In this document: piece after piece, positions 54,262-63,784 of the stretch | Layout: each line of letters opens with the position of its first letter | Position numbering within the stretch: position 1 is the stretch's first letter | Assembly: GCA_025056655.1 (NCBI GenBank) | Contig: JANWVL010000055.1 | Location: 62,001-126,000 of the forward strand | Source of the DNA: Candidatus Methylacidiphilales bacterium | Lineage (GTDB): Bacteria; Verrucomicrobiota; Verrucomicrobiia; Methylacidiphilales; JANWVL01 | Length of the DNA: 64,000 nt | Direction: 5' to 3' | Made by a program: the position numbers and the translations under genes | Notes under the pieces: generated by a model | Databases searched by the model: none | What the model saw: only the letters and a program-made list of their open reading frames with translations | Told to the model about the DNA's origin: nothing

Positions 54262-54849
54262 ATGACCAGTCTTGTCGAATTCCGTCGACTCATCGAGGAA
54301 TGGAAAACACGCATACAGCGCGCCAAAAACATCTTGAATCCCACCCCATGGCATGAGGAAGACTGGAGACGCTTTTCCCAAGCCCTTATCCTCTTAGTGA
54401 TGAAAAATGGAGAGACTTGGCCTAGTGATCATCGCACAAAATATTGGGATCTACGCTGGAAAACCAAAGACGGCGGAGAGCTCGTCTGCCAAGTCGAAGT
54501 CTTCGAAGATAACAGCCGCAGCTTGATCGTTGCCCAAGTTGGCGGCTTCGCAGCCTCAGTCGGAAGCTACACTTGGCTATGGGTTGAAATGGATAACGAA
54601 GGGCACTTCCGTCGAGATCCCTACTTTGTAGATGGAAGTTGGAAAGAAGCCCTAATGACACTACTTATCCCCCTCAAATATCAGGCGAGTTTCTATCTCG
54701 AAAACATGATCCCCCGCAATAGCGCACTCCTGCAGCAACACTCCAATTCATACGATATCAACTCAGACCCCACTCCCCTTACTGCGTCACCACAACCCAA
54801 TTGCACGACTCCACAAAAGACAAAACAACAAGCTATTGAAGTCGTCTAA
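54262..54849 (+). CDS. Unknown conserved-looking cytosolic protein
   Basis: I do not recognise this 195-residue protein. No signal peptide or membrane helix is seen. Residues 1-150 look like a compact alpha/beta domain rich in Trp (about nine Trp residues, e.g. PTPWHEEDWRRF, YTWLWVEMDN). The last 40 residues are polar and low-complexity. It lies 20 nt after the coiled-coil gene and 18 nt before the amylase-like gene, so the group is probably one transcription unit. Confidence 0.6.
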   Translation: MTSLVEFRRLIEEWKTRIQRAKNILNPTPWHEEDWRRFSQALILLVMKNGETWPSDHRTKYWDLRWKTKDGGELVCQVEVFEDNSRSLIVAQVGGFAASVGSYTWLWVEMDNEGHFRRDPYFVDGSWKEALMTLLIPLKYQASFYLENMIPRNSALLQQHSNSYDINSDPTPLTASPQPNCTTPQKTKQQAIEVV

Positions 54850-54867
54850 AACACTTCCAACCTCATT

Positions 54868-57441
54868 ATGAATCTCATATACGGATCACTCCCACGTCTT
54901 TTTCAAATTTTCAGCCCAGTCAACTCTATAATCACTGCGTTTATCATTCTAACAGAAAACCCTCCCATCCACGCAGCCTCCTCCTCCCAAAAACCATCGC
55001 CCACATGGCAACAACAACTCACGCGCGATATCCAACTTTCAATCTACCCTGATCAAACCTCTCTCCACGTCCAACTCCAGGGCGATCTACTCGACACCTC
55101 CCGTCCCCTTTCCATTCAAATCGCCATCGGCCACAAACAAGAAGGATCCGCAATCATAACTTATGCAAAAGATATCGAAGGTTCTACAACTTTTCTCTCA
55201 TTCCGCGCCATCCGGCATTACAACGTTGTCGGCACTCCCCTCACCTTTCACCGCTACGTTAGAAGCTGGGAAAAGACACTATGGAGCGAACGTCAGCAGG
55301 CAGATGACATCTTTACCGCAAAATGGAATAACAACACCCTTCACATCCAAATCCCTCGCACCGACATCCCCGATCCACAAGCCATCCCCTTCGCACTTTG
55401 GATCAAAGACATGAGCGAAAACAATGGCTGGGGACGCCTCATCGCCTCCAGCGTTCCCCACACCCTTCCCACCAGTGGAGACGCCTATTTACCCCAACAT
55501 CATCTCCTCAACCTATCAGCAAATTCCACCGATACCTTCGCCACCCTTCATCGCCGACACAATGCAAAAGAAGACCGCTTGCGCATCTACCAACTCCTCG
55601 TCCGCACCTTCAGCAACATCAACGAAACCCGCAAACCCAATGGCACCCTCAAAGAAAATGGCGTAGGAAAATTTAATGAAATAAACGACGCAGCCATCCA
55701 ATCCCTGAAGCAAATGGGCTTCAACACCATCTGGCTCACCGGCGTCATCCAACAAGCCACCGCCACAGACTACTCCGAAATTGGGCAACCCGCAGACGAT
55801 GTCGATCTCCTCAAAGGACTAGCAGGCAGCCCCTACGCAATCCGAGATTATTTCGATGTCTGCCCCGACTATGCACAGAACCCCAAGAACCGCCTAGAAG
55901 AATTCAAAGCCCTCGTGAACCGACTCCATCAACATGACATGAAAGCACTCATAGATTTCGTGCCCAACCACGTCGCACGCAGTTACTACTCAGACGTAGC
56001 ACCCGAACACAACTTCGGCACCAAAGGCCGTGGCGGACAAGGCGATGACCGTTCAGTTTTTTTTGACCCCAACAACAACTTCTTCTACCTCGAACCCAAT
56101 CAAGACGGTCCCCCTCTAAAACTACCCACTTGCGATCCCCCAAACGGAAACCCCATTTCACCCACCTGCAAAATTCCTGGCATAAAATGCGACGGTCTCT
56201 TTGAGGGAGAGATGGACCACGGCAAGGTCACCGGAAACAATCAAGCCACATGGCGTCCCGACCTCGGCTCATGGTATGAGACCATAAAACTCAACTACGG
56301 CTTTCACTTCCTCAAAACTGACATCCGCGAATATCCCCATGGCCAGCATCCCGACCGTCCTATCCCTGACACATGGCGTAAAATGGACGCCGTCATCGCG
56401 CATTGGCAAAAACTCGGTGTGGATGGTTTTCGCTGCGACATGGCACACATGGTCCCACCCGAATTCTGGCGTTGGCTCATCGATCGAGCAAGAGAGCGAA
56501 ATCCTCACGTGATCTTCATTGCCGAAGCATACAACGATGACCCCGCCAAGGTTCCCTCCGGCAACCCCCTCGTAGCTTCTATGGGAAATGTTATGATCGA
56601 CCTCCTCGAAGCCGGTTTCGACTCAGTCTATGACGATCCCACCTATGACAAAATCAAAGACATTTACGACCACGGCGCCTCCGCAAACGAGATCGAGCAA
56701 GCCATGAAACTCTCACAGCCCTATATCTTCCACAACTCACTCCGCTATGGTGAAAACCACGACGAGATCCGAATTGCTTCCCCAAAAGAGTGGGGAGGAG
56801 GCGGAATGAATGTTGGACGTTCAGCCTGTGGCATTCTCTATGGTCTTTCTTCAGCGCCACTAATGCTTTACCACGGCCAAGAGGTCGGTGAACCCGCCAT
56901 CGGAGCCGAAGGATTTGGAGGTGACGATGGTCGCACAACGATATTCGACTATTGGTCAGTGCCTGAACTCGTAAAATGGGTCAATAACCACTCCTACGAT
57001 GGAGGACTACTTTCACCCGAGCAAAAAGAATTACGCGCTTTTTATTCGCGTCTCATCACAATCGTAGCCCAAGCACCCTTCAAATCCGGCCATTATGTTT
57101 CCTTGCAAAACGCAAACCGTGAAAATCTCAAAGTCCACGGAAGTCAAGATATGGGCCGCTGGCTTTTCACCTATGCTCGCACCGATGGCCCACAAGGCAA
57201 GACGGTCATAGTCATCGCCAACCTCCACAAAGAAAATCCCTCCCAAGAAATCCCGCTCACCATCCCCCAAGAAGCCGCAGCAATCATGGGATTAAAAGAA
57301 ACGACCATCGCGAAAGAAATTCTATCTACAAGCAGCGAAGATCCATTAACCCTAGAAATCAAAAAAGAAGGCGATCAATTCACACTTCTCATTCCACCAA
57401 TCCCTCCCCTCACCCCTTACTTTATCGAGTTTAAACCCTAA
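54868..57441 (+). CDS. Exported alpha-amylase-family (GH13) enzyme
   Basis: An 857-residue enzyme with a hydrophobic N-terminal leader. Residues about 45-210 form a beta-rich region, and the catalytic (beta/alpha)8 barrel spans about 230-740. The four GH13 regions are visible: I DFVPNHVAR, II GVDGFRCDMAHM (nucleophile Asp), III VIFIAEAYND (acid/base Glu) and IV ENHDE (transition-state Asp). A beta-sandwich C-terminal domain follows. It should act on alpha-glucans such as starch or glycogen; subfamily specificity is not readable by eye. It ends 69 nt before the tRNA gene. Confidence 0.9.
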   Translation: MNLIYGSLPRLFQIFSPVNSIITAFIILTENPPIHAASSSQKPSPTWQQQLTRDIQLSIYPDQTSLHVQLQGDLLDTSRPLSIQIAIGHKQEGSAIITYAKDIEGSTTFLSFRAIRHYNVVGTPLTFHRYVRSWEKTLWSERQQADDIFTAKWNNNTLHIQIPRTDIPDPQAIPFALWIKDMSENNGWGRLIASSVPHTLPTSGDAYLPQHHLLNLSANSTDTFATLHRRHNAKEDRLRIYQLLVRTFSNINETRKPNGTLKENGVGKFNEINDAAIQSLKQMGFNTIWLTGVIQQATATDYSEIGQPADDVDLLKGLAGSPYAIRDYFDVCPDYAQNPKNRLEEFKALVNRLHQHDMKALIDFVPNHVARSYYSDVAPEHNFGTKGRGGQGDDRSVFFDPNNNFFYLEPNQDGPPLKLPTCDPPNGNPISPTCKIPGIKCDGLFEGEMDHGKVTGNNQATWRPDLGSWYETIKLNYGFHFLKTDIREYPHGQHPDRPIPDTWRKMDAVIAHWQKLGVDGFRCDMAHMVPPEFWRWLIDRARERNPHVIFIAEAYNDDPAKVPSGNPLVASMGNVMIDLLEAGFDSVYDDPTYDKIKDIYDHGASANEIEQAMKLSQPYIFHNSLRYGENHDEIRIASPKEWGGGGMNVGRSACGILYGLSSAPLMLYHGQEVGEPAIGAEGFGGDDGRTTIFDYWSVPELVKWVNNHSYDGGLLSPEQKELRAFYSRLITIVAQAPFKSGHYVSLQNANRENLKVHGSQDMGRWLFTYARTDGPQGKTVIVIANLHKENPSQEIPLTIPQEAAAIMGLKETTIAKEILSTSSEDPLTLEIKKEGDQFTLLIPPIPPLTPYFIEFKP

Positions 57442-57469
57442 ACAAAGCAGCGCACATCGCAAATTCCTG

Positions 57470-57498
57470 TTGCTAGCTTCAATCTAGGATTTTATTAT
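57470..57498 (+). promoter_or_regulatory. Sigma-70 promoter upstream of tRNA-Lys
   Basis: TTGCTA (57470-57475), 17 nt, TATTAT (57493-57498) precede the tRNA 5' end by 12 nt. Spacing is ideal and the -10 is near consensus. It probably drives the tRNA and at least some of the seven-gene operon behind it. Confidence 0.6.
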
Positions 57499-57510
57499 AT
57501 ATCATCGCCC

Positions 57511-57582
57511 GCCTCGGTAGCTCAACGGTAGAGCAGATGACTCTTAATCATTAGGTTCTAGGTTCGAATCCTAGCCGGGGCA
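57511..57582 (+). tRNA. tRNA-Lys (anticodon CUU)
   Basis: A complete 72-nt cloverleaf. The acceptor stem is GCCTCGG/CCGGGGC and the D-arm GCTC-AACGGTA-GAGC. The anticodon arm is GATGA-CTCTTAA-TCATT, giving anticodon CTT. The T-arm is CTAGG-TTCGAAT-CCTAG. The 3' CCA is not encoded; after A57582 comes TTTTGTTTTT and then the hisH ATG. Confidence 0.96.
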
Positions 57583-57592
57583 TTTTGTTTTT

Positions 57593-58219
57593 ATGATAGG
57601 CGTGATCGATTATGGCATGGGCAATCTTCGCAGCGTAGAACAAGCCCTAGAATATCTCAAAACCCCACACAAAAAAATTTTAACTCCTGACGATCTCAAC
57701 GATTGCCTAGGCCTCATTCTACCAGGAGTCGGAGCTTTCGGAGATTGCATGAATAATTTACAAAAAGCTGGCCTCATCTCAGCCATACACGAATGGGTCA
57801 CCGCCGATCGGCCCTTTTTAGGAATCTGTCTAGGCTACCAAGCCCTATTCGAATCCAGCGAAGAATCCCCAGGTATTCCAGGATTAAAGCTCCTGCAGGG
57901 ACGTGTTGTGCGATTCAAACTCTCCACTCTTAAAGTCCCTCACATGGGATGGAACACCATCACCATCACTAACCCTCACTCACCCATAGTCTATGGACTC
58001 AGAGAACAAGACTCCGTCTATTTCGTCCACAGCTACTACCCTGAAGGCCTTCTCGATGAGACGGTAATTCTTCATTGCACCTATGGTGTCACATTTGCAG
58101 CAGCTGCAGGCCACAAAAACTTGTTCGGCACCCAATTTCATCCTGAAAAAAGCCAACGAGTCGGCCTTAAAATCCTCGAAAACTTCATCCATCTTTCACA
58201 TACTGCGCTTCACTCATGA
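57593..58219 (+). CDS. hisH: Imidazole glycerol phosphate synthase, glutamine amidotransferase subunit
   Basis: Releases ammonia from glutamine for HisF in histidine biosynthesis. The 208 residues are typical. The triad is visible: the nucleophile cysteine in LGICLGYQALF and His-Glu in GTQFHPEKSQ. It starts with the conserved IGVIDYGMGNLRSVE. The ATG is only 10 nt after the tRNA-Lys 3' end, so its leader is very short if the tRNA is excised. It overlaps hisA by 4 nt. hisF is not in the window. Confidence 0.96.
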   Translation: MIGVIDYGMGNLRSVEQALEYLKTPHKKILTPDDLNDCLGLILPGVGAFGDCMNNLQKAGLISAIHEWVTADRPFLGICLGYQALFESSEESPGIPGLKLLQGRVVRFKLSTLKVPHMGWNTITITNPHSPIVYGLREQDSVYFVHSYYPEGLLDETVILHCTYGVTFAAAAGHKNLFGTQFHPEKSQRVGLKILENFIHLSHTALHS

Positions 58220-58962
58220 TTCTTTTCCCAGCTATAGATCTTCTCGGAGGTCGAGTCGTGCGGCTACAGCAAGGGAAACGCGACCGATGCACCGTTTATA
58301 ACCAAGACCCTACCGATCAAGCGCTACGGTGGAAAAAAGCAGGAGCAAATTGGCTCCATATCGTCGACCTCGATGGTGCATTTACTGGTCAACTCTGCAA
58401 TCTCCAGCACGTCCAAGCCATTGTCACCACCACAGGACTATCGGTGCAGCTCGGCGGAGGAATCAGATGCATGGAAGCTCTGGATCAAGTATTTGAAACT
58501 GGTGTTAAGCGCGCGATTCTTGGCACACGAGCAACAGAATCGTTGGACTTCGTTCAATCAGCAATCAAACGACACGGAGCTGAAAAAATCGTTGTCGGCA
58601 TAGACGCTCGAGATGGATATGTCGCAATACAAGGATGGACCCAGATGAGCCGTTGGGATGCTATTGAATTCGCAAAAACACTAGCCCAAATTGGAGTTCA
58701 GACAATTATCTACACAGACATTTCAACAGATGGAATGTTCACAGGCCCCAACCTTTCAGCACTTAAAAAGTTAATAGATCAGACTCCACTCCAAATTATC
58801 GCCTCAGGCGGTATCGCCTCAATAGAAGACCTAAAGCGTCTACAGGGGCTTCAAGCTCTATATGGTGCAATTATCGGCAAAGCCCTCTACGAGCATAAAA
58901 TCAATCTTTCTGAAGCTTTAGCATTAATCGCCTCTCCAGCATCTTTGGATGATCAAAATTAA
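58216..58962 (+). CDS. hisA: ProFAR isomerase (HisA)
   Basis: Phosphoribosylformimino-AICAR-phosphate isomerase of histidine biosynthesis, a TIM barrel of 248 residues. It starts MILFPAIDLLGGRVVRLQQG with the catalytic Asp8. VQLGGGIRC, YTDISTDGMFTGPN and IASGGIAS are the phosphate-binding and active-site motifs (second catalytic Asp in TDIS). It overlaps hisH by 4 nt and the helicase gene by 14 nt. Confidence 0.96.
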   Translation: MILFPAIDLLGGRVVRLQQGKRDRCTVYNQDPTDQALRWKKAGANWLHIVDLDGAFTGQLCNLQHVQAIVTTTGLSVQLGGGIRCMEALDQVFETGVKRAILGTRATESLDFVQSAIKRHGAEKIVVGIDARDGYVAIQGWTQMSRWDAIEFAKTLAQIGVQTIIYTDISTDGMFTGPNLSALKKLIDQTPLQIIASGGIASIEDLKRLQGLQALYGAIIGKALYEHKINLSEALALIASPASLDDQN

Positions 58963-60865
58963 TTACGCTTCATTTCTGAACCCTGAACAACTCGAAGCTG
59001 TCTTTTCTCCTCCCTCCCCAGTGCTTGTAATTGCAGGTGCCGGAAGTGGAAAAACTCGGACATTAACTTATCGCGTAGCGTATCTGATCGAAAACGGAGT
59101 AGCCCCGCAAAATATCTTACTCATGACCTTCACCAACAAAGCTGCGCGTGAAATGCTCGAGCGCGTCGCAAACCTACTACCTCATGATATTACAGGCCTC
59201 TGGGGCGGCACATTTCACCATATCGCCAACCGGCTCCTTCGCCGTCACGCATCAATTCTGGGTTTGGACACACAATTCACAATACTCGACCGTGAAGATT
59301 GTAAGCAACTTATCCAGGCGACTCTCAAAGAATTAGGATGGGATAAAAAAGATACCCCCAAACCTGAACTGCTATTAGAACTACAAAGCCTGTCTCTCAA
59401 TAAGTGCCTATCACTAGATCAACTGTTCCAGCGCGATTTCCCTCACCTAGAAAAGTTTTCAGGTGAAATCCAATCCATCCTCCGCGCCTATCAAAATAAA
59501 AAAAGAAAGCTTAATGCTGTAGACTATGATGACCTCCTCGTCTTAGCGCTCCAGTTGCTTCGGGAAAACTCAAAGATATGTGAACATTACCAGCTGGAGT
59601 TTCAGCATATCCTCGTAGATGAATATCAAGACACAAACAAGATCCAATCTGATTTCATTGACACTCTGGCTTCGGCTCACAAACAGCTGATGGTGGTCGG
59701 CGATGACGCTCAATCCATCTATTCATGGCGAGGGGCAAACTTCAAAAATATCCTGACTTTTCTCGAACGCTACCCGAATGCACGAAAAATAACCATTCAC
59801 ACGAATTACCGCAGCACACCACAAATACTAGCCGTAGCCAACGCTTCGATTGCCCACAATCGCTATCAATTCAAAAAAGAACTGCATTCTCATATACGCG
59901 ATGGAGCCAAGCCCGTTCAAGTCGTAGCTCGTGATGGACGTGAGCAAGCCCTTTTTATTGCTCAGGCTCTACAGCATGCCCATGAACGAGGTCAACCATG
60001 GAGCGAAATGGCCGTTCTCTATCGATCTCACTTCCATGCAATGGAACTTCAGCTTGAGCTGACCCGAGCTCGAATCCCCTTTCAAATCACTAGCGGCCTA
60101 CGTTTTTTTGAGCAGATGCACATCAAAGATGTAGCTGCTTTCCTGAAACTCGCTGTTAATCGCTCAGACGAGTTATCATTTCATCGCGTAGCTAAAATGA
60201 TGCCAGGCATTGGTGAAAAGTCTGCTCGACGGATGTGGAAAAGCTTCGTAGAGGGTAAACCTCTTAATCAAATGCCCGCCACAGCGCGGTCAGCCACATC
60301 TCTTCAGCTCTGGCATGAATTGGACCTCGCTCTACAAAGCCCAGAGCTGAGGGATAAGCCCGCTGAGCAAATCAAATTGATTGTTGAGCGCTTTTACCGC
60401 GATTATATTCAATTACGGGAGGCCGATTACATGACGCGCCTCGAGGATCTCGTCCAGCTTCAATCTTTTGCTGAACAGTTCCAAAGCACAACAGAATTTC
60501 TAGCCCAGATGGCACTTCTTACGAACGGTGACGAAAATGCTGCGGGTTATAGTGATGACGGCCGTCGCGTTCGCCTCAGCACGATTCATCAAGCAAAAGG
60601 GCTTGAGTGGAACACAGTGTTTATCATCATGCTTTGTGACGGACTTTTCCCCTCCGCTAAAAGCCTTGAACAGCCGGAAACCCTCGAGGAGGAAAGAAGG
60701 CTCTTCTATGTTGCTATCACTCGCGCCCGTCGTGAGCTTTATTTAATTTACCCTATGATGAGAAGCATGGGCAGTAATCATTTTGAACTTTGGCAAAAAC
60801 CATCCCGTTTTCTTGAAGAGATCCCTCCTCACTTGATTGAAACTATCACCTTGCGTCGCGCATGA
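58949..60865 (+). CDS. UvrD/Rep/PcrA-type superfamily 1A DNA helicase
   Basis: A 638-residue 3'-5' helicase. Motifs in order are FLNPEQLEAV (Q motif), AGAGSGKTRTL (Walker A), MTFTNKAAREML (Ia), GTFHHIANRLLRRH (Ib), ILVDEYQDTNKIQ (II), VVGDDAQSIYSWRGA (III), TNYRSTPQIL (IV), RLSTIHQAKGLEW (V) and EERRLFYVAITRARRELYL (VI). The tail after motif VI is short. The roles are likely DNA repair or displacement of proteins at forks. It is inserted in the hisH-lpxA operon with 14-nt and 4-nt overlaps. Confidence 0.93.
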   Translation: MIKINYASFLNPEQLEAVFSPPSPVLVIAGAGSGKTRTLTYRVAYLIENGVAPQNILLMTFTNKAAREMLERVANLLPHDITGLWGGTFHHIANRLLRRHASILGLDTQFTILDREDCKQLIQATLKELGWDKKDTPKPELLLELQSLSLNKCLSLDQLFQRDFPHLEKFSGEIQSILRAYQNKKRKLNAVDYDDLLVLALQLLRENSKICEHYQLEFQHILVDEYQDTNKIQSDFIDTLASAHKQLMVVGDDAQSIYSWRGANFKNILTFLERYPNARKITIHTNYRSTPQILAVANASIAHNRYQFKKELHSHIRDGAKPVQVVARDGREQALFIAQALQHAHERGQPWSEMAVLYRSHFHAMELQLELTRARIPFQITSGLRFFEQMHIKDVAAFLKLAVNRSDELSFHRVAKMMPGIGEKSARRMWKSFVEGKPLNQMPATARSATSLQLWHELDLALQSPELRDKPAEQIKLIVERFYRDYIQLREADYMTRLEDLVQLQSFAEQFQSTTEFLAQMALLTNGDENAAGYSDDGRRVRLSTIHQAKGLEWNTVFIIMLCDGLFPSAKSLEQPETLEEERRLFYVAITRARRELYLIYPMMRSMGSNHFELWQKPSRFLEEIPPHLIETITLRRA

Positions 60866-61782
60866 TCATCGTATTAGCAGGTGCTACTGCTGTCGGCAAA
60901 AGCGAGTTAGCCCTTGCTCTAGCACGGCGACTGGGGGCAACAATCCTTGTTGCTGACTCGATGCAGGTTTACAAGGACATGGACATAGGCACGGCAAAAC
61001 CCACTCGTGAAGAGCAGGCTGAGATCCTACACGGTGGGCTTAATCTAGCTACACCCGAACAGCGCTTTTCAGTTGCCGATTACCTCAAGGCTGCAGCCGA
61101 GCATTTTAGGCATTTTTCGCATCGTGCACTGATCATCTGTGGAGGTAGCGGCCTTTATTTAAGAGCTCTAAGAGAAGGTATCGCCGAAGTCCCGCCCATC
61201 CCTTGCGAGATACTGAATAAGCTGCAAACCCTATCTCTTCAAGAATTGCAAGCCCTAATTCAAACTACAGATTCTAAAGTTGCAAAAAAAATTGACATAA
61301 AAAATCCACGCCGACTGATTCGTGCTTTAGCTGTAAAAATGGCGACTGGGCGTTCAATCCTCGAATGGCAAATGCAGCAACATAGTTCTCTGCTCAGTGA
61401 TAAAAAAGCGCATTATTTTTGGATCCGCCGAAACGAAAAGGAAGAAATAGAGCGAATCCAAAATCGGATCGAGGAAATGTTTAAAAAAGGCTGGCTGGAA
61501 GAAGTCCGCCAACTACTTAAAAAATACGCACCAGAGAAAATTCTAAACCATGCAGCGATTGGCTACGGCCAGATAGCCAACTTTCTCCAAGATGAGTCAA
61601 GCCAGAAGCCTGATTTACAGAAGCTCAAAGAGAACATTTTCACTGAGACTCGGCAGTATCGTAAACGACAATACACTTGGTTTAAAAAAGAATTGTGTTG
61701 GCAAATCCTAAATGTATCGGGCTTAACAACAGACACTTTGGCCGATAAAATACTGCAAATGACCACAAGATCAGCTGACTGA
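60862..61782 (+). CDS. miaA: tRNA dimethylallyltransferase
   Basis: Adds a dimethylallyl group to A37 of tRNAs that read codons starting with U. The 306 residues match MiaA. The P-loop is AGATAVGKSELALALA, followed by ADSMQVYKDMDIGTAKP, the DSxQ(V/I)Y signature. VGGSGLYLRAL-like ICGGSGLYLRAL and the C-terminal RQYRKRQYTWFKKE are also typical. It is positioned between the helicase (4-nt overlap) and hflX (1-nt overlap). Confidence 0.96.
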   Translation: MIIVLAGATAVGKSELALALARRLGATILVADSMQVYKDMDIGTAKPTREEQAEILHGGLNLATPEQRFSVADYLKAAAEHFRHFSHRALIICGGSGLYLRALREGIAEVPPIPCEILNKLQTLSLQELQALIQTTDSKVAKKIDIKNPRRLIRALAVKMATGRSILEWQMQQHSSLLSDKKAHYFWIRRNEKEEIERIQNRIEEMFKKGWLEEVRQLLKKYAPEKILNHAAIGYGQIANFLQDESSQKPDLQKLKENIFTETRQYRKRQYTWFKKELCWQILNVSGLTTDTLADKILQMTTRSAD

Positions 61783-63086
61783 TGAAACTACATTCGACTA
61801 TCCGTAAAACTGAAGTCGAGCGAGCTGTCTTAGTCGGCGTGCAACGAGATAAAGAGGCTTCATGGATTGAACGAGAATCGATGAAGGAGCTTGCTGCGCT
61901 GGTAAAAACAGCGGGAGGCGAAGTCATCGGTGAAGTCTTACAGCGTCTGCCTAATCCCACAGCACCCTACTACATTGGCAAGGGAAAAGTCGAGGAGGTT
62001 CGTGAACGTTGTATCCAGGGCCGTGCACACTCTGTAATTTTTGATGATGAGTTGACACCGGCTCAGGGAAGAAATCTTGAAAAGGCTCTTTCGAGGAAAG
62101 TTATTGATCGCACTCAGCTCATTCTAGATATCTTTGCTCAACGCGCACGAACGCGAGAAGGAAAGCTTCAGATTGAATTGGCTCAACTTAATTATCTCCT
62201 ACCCCGTCTCACAAGGATGTGGACTCACTTATCACGCCAAAGCGGTGGAATTGGAACACGTGGCCCCGGCGAAACCCAATTAGAGGTTGATCGGCGTCGA
62301 GTGCAGGAACGAATCACTCGGCTTAAAGAGGATCTAGAAGAAGTTCGGCGCGTTCGAAATGTGCAACGTTCCGGACGGCTTCGCAGAAATGTTCCGATGG
62401 TAGCCCTAGTAGGCTACACCAATGCCGGAAAGTCCACGCTATTTAATTGGCTCGCTCAAGCCAATGTCTATGCTGCAGATCAACTCTTTGCGACATTGGA
62501 TCCTACTACGCGTTTAGTTCAGCTTCCTAATAAACATAAGCTACTTTTATCAGACACTGTTGGCTTCATTCGCAAGTTGCCACACAAGTTGATCGAATCT
62601 TTCAAAGCAACTTTGGAAGAGGTCGTGAACGCAGATTTACTGCTGCATGTAGTCGATCTAAGCCATTCACATTTTGAGGAACAAATAGCCTCTGTAAAAG
62701 AAGTGCTCTGCGAAATCGGCGCGCATGATAAGACTCAGATTTTGGTTTTCAATAAGACCGATTGCGTAATGACAGCAGGGCTCATCGAGCGCGTGCTCAT
62801 GGAGTATCCCAACAGCGTAGCCGTCTCAGCAATAAAACAGGAAGGACTAAACGCCTTGACAAATTGTCTAGCTCAACATCTAGTAAAATGGCGGCAACAC
62901 GGATACTGGTTGATTCCGCAGAGCGAAGGCACAAGAATTGCAGAAATCTACGATCATGGCGAAGTCGTGCGTGTGGAATACATCGATGCGTCGGTTAAAA
63001 TCGAGGGATACGTCCCTTGGTATCTCCATGGGAAATTGAAGCAGTGGAGCTTAAAGATAAACGAGTTGAATGAGAACAACTCATGA
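61782..63086 (+). CDS. hflX: Ribosome-associated GTPase HflX
   Basis: GTPase that binds the 50S subunit and splits or rescues stalled ribosomes. The 434 residues fit. The N-terminal HflX domain has YYIGKGKVEEVRE and the conserved GPGETQLEVDRRRV motif. The G-domain shows GYTNAGKSTLFN (G1), DTVGFIRKLPH (G3), and NKTD (G4). The miaA-hflX pairing is common in bacteria (also miaA-hfq-hflX). It overlaps radC by 4 nt. Confidence 0.95.
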   Translation: MKLHSTIRKTEVERAVLVGVQRDKEASWIERESMKELAALVKTAGGEVIGEVLQRLPNPTAPYYIGKGKVEEVRERCIQGRAHSVIFDDELTPAQGRNLEKALSRKVIDRTQLILDIFAQRARTREGKLQIELAQLNYLLPRLTRMWTHLSRQSGGIGTRGPGETQLEVDRRRVQERITRLKEDLEEVRRVRNVQRSGRLRRNVPMVALVGYTNAGKSTLFNWLAQANVYAADQLFATLDPTTRLVQLPNKHKLLLSDTVGFIRKLPHKLIESFKATLEEVVNADLLLHVVDLSHSHFEEQIASVKEVLCEIGAHDKTQILVFNKTDCVMTAGLIERVLMEYPNSVAVSAIKQEGLNALTNCLAQHLVKWRQHGYWLIPQSEGTRIAEIYDHGEVVRVEYIDASVKIEGYVPWYLHGKLKQWSLKINELNENNS

Positions 63087-63784
63087 GTGAGAACCTGAAA
63101 ATCGCTGAGATGGCCGTTGAAGAACGCCCGAGAGAACGACTCGCATCTCGAGGCCCTTCTGCCTTAAGTATTTCGGAACTTCTCGCTATTCTTCTACGCA
63201 CCGGAGTGAAAGGAAAATCAGCCGTAAACGTCGGCGCACAATTATTAAGACAATACGGTAGTCTCGAACAGCTGAGTCGCGCCCCATGGCAAGAGCTCGC
63301 CGCTATTCGAGGCGTTGGCAAAACTAAGGCTATAACGTTGAAAGCTGCTTTCGAGCTAGCCGTGCGCCTTCGCCAAGATCGAAGCGAACCAATAATTTTA
63401 GATAATCCACAGAAAGTTTATGATTTTTTGAGCGATGAAATGCGCATGCTCGGTCGAGAAGAAGTTAAGGTCATTTTACTGAATACACGCCTTGCTTTCA
63501 TGGGGATGGAACGAATCAACAATGGGACAGAGAACTCTTCGATAGTCGACTTGCGACATTTGCTCCGGGTAGTGCTTCTTCACGGCTACAAGAATTTCAT
63601 GCTTGTGCACAATCATCCTTCAGGAGATCCACAGCCTTCATCTGCAGATATCAAGATTACAGGAGAACTTAAACGTTGTGCGGAAATTCTAAACCTAGCT
63701 TTTTTAGATCACATCATTATTGGCTCTACACACTCCCCAAGTGGGCTACCGTATTATAGTTTTCGAGAGGCGGGGAGATTATGA
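63083..63784 (+). CDS. radC: RadC/JAMM-domain protein
   Basis: A 233-residue protein with an N-terminal helix-hairpin-helix (LLAILLRTGVKGKSA, IRGVGKTKAITLKA) and a C-terminal JAMM (MPN+) domain with HNHPSGDPQPSSADI, containing the metal-binding H-x-H and Asp. The role is unsettled; it is linked to DNA repair by name only. It overlaps hflX and lpxA by 4 nt each. Confidence 0.93.
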   Translation: MSENLKIAEMAVEERPRERLASRGPSALSISELLAILLRTGVKGKSAVNVGAQLLRQYGSLEQLSRAPWQELAAIRGVGKTKAITLKAAFELAVRLRQDRSEPIILDNPQKVYDFLSDEMRMLGREEVKVILLNTRLAFMGMERINNGTENSSIVDLRHLLRVVLLHGYKNFMLVHNHPSGDPQPSSADIKITGELKRCAEILNLAFLDHIIIGSTHSPSGLPYYSFREAGRL

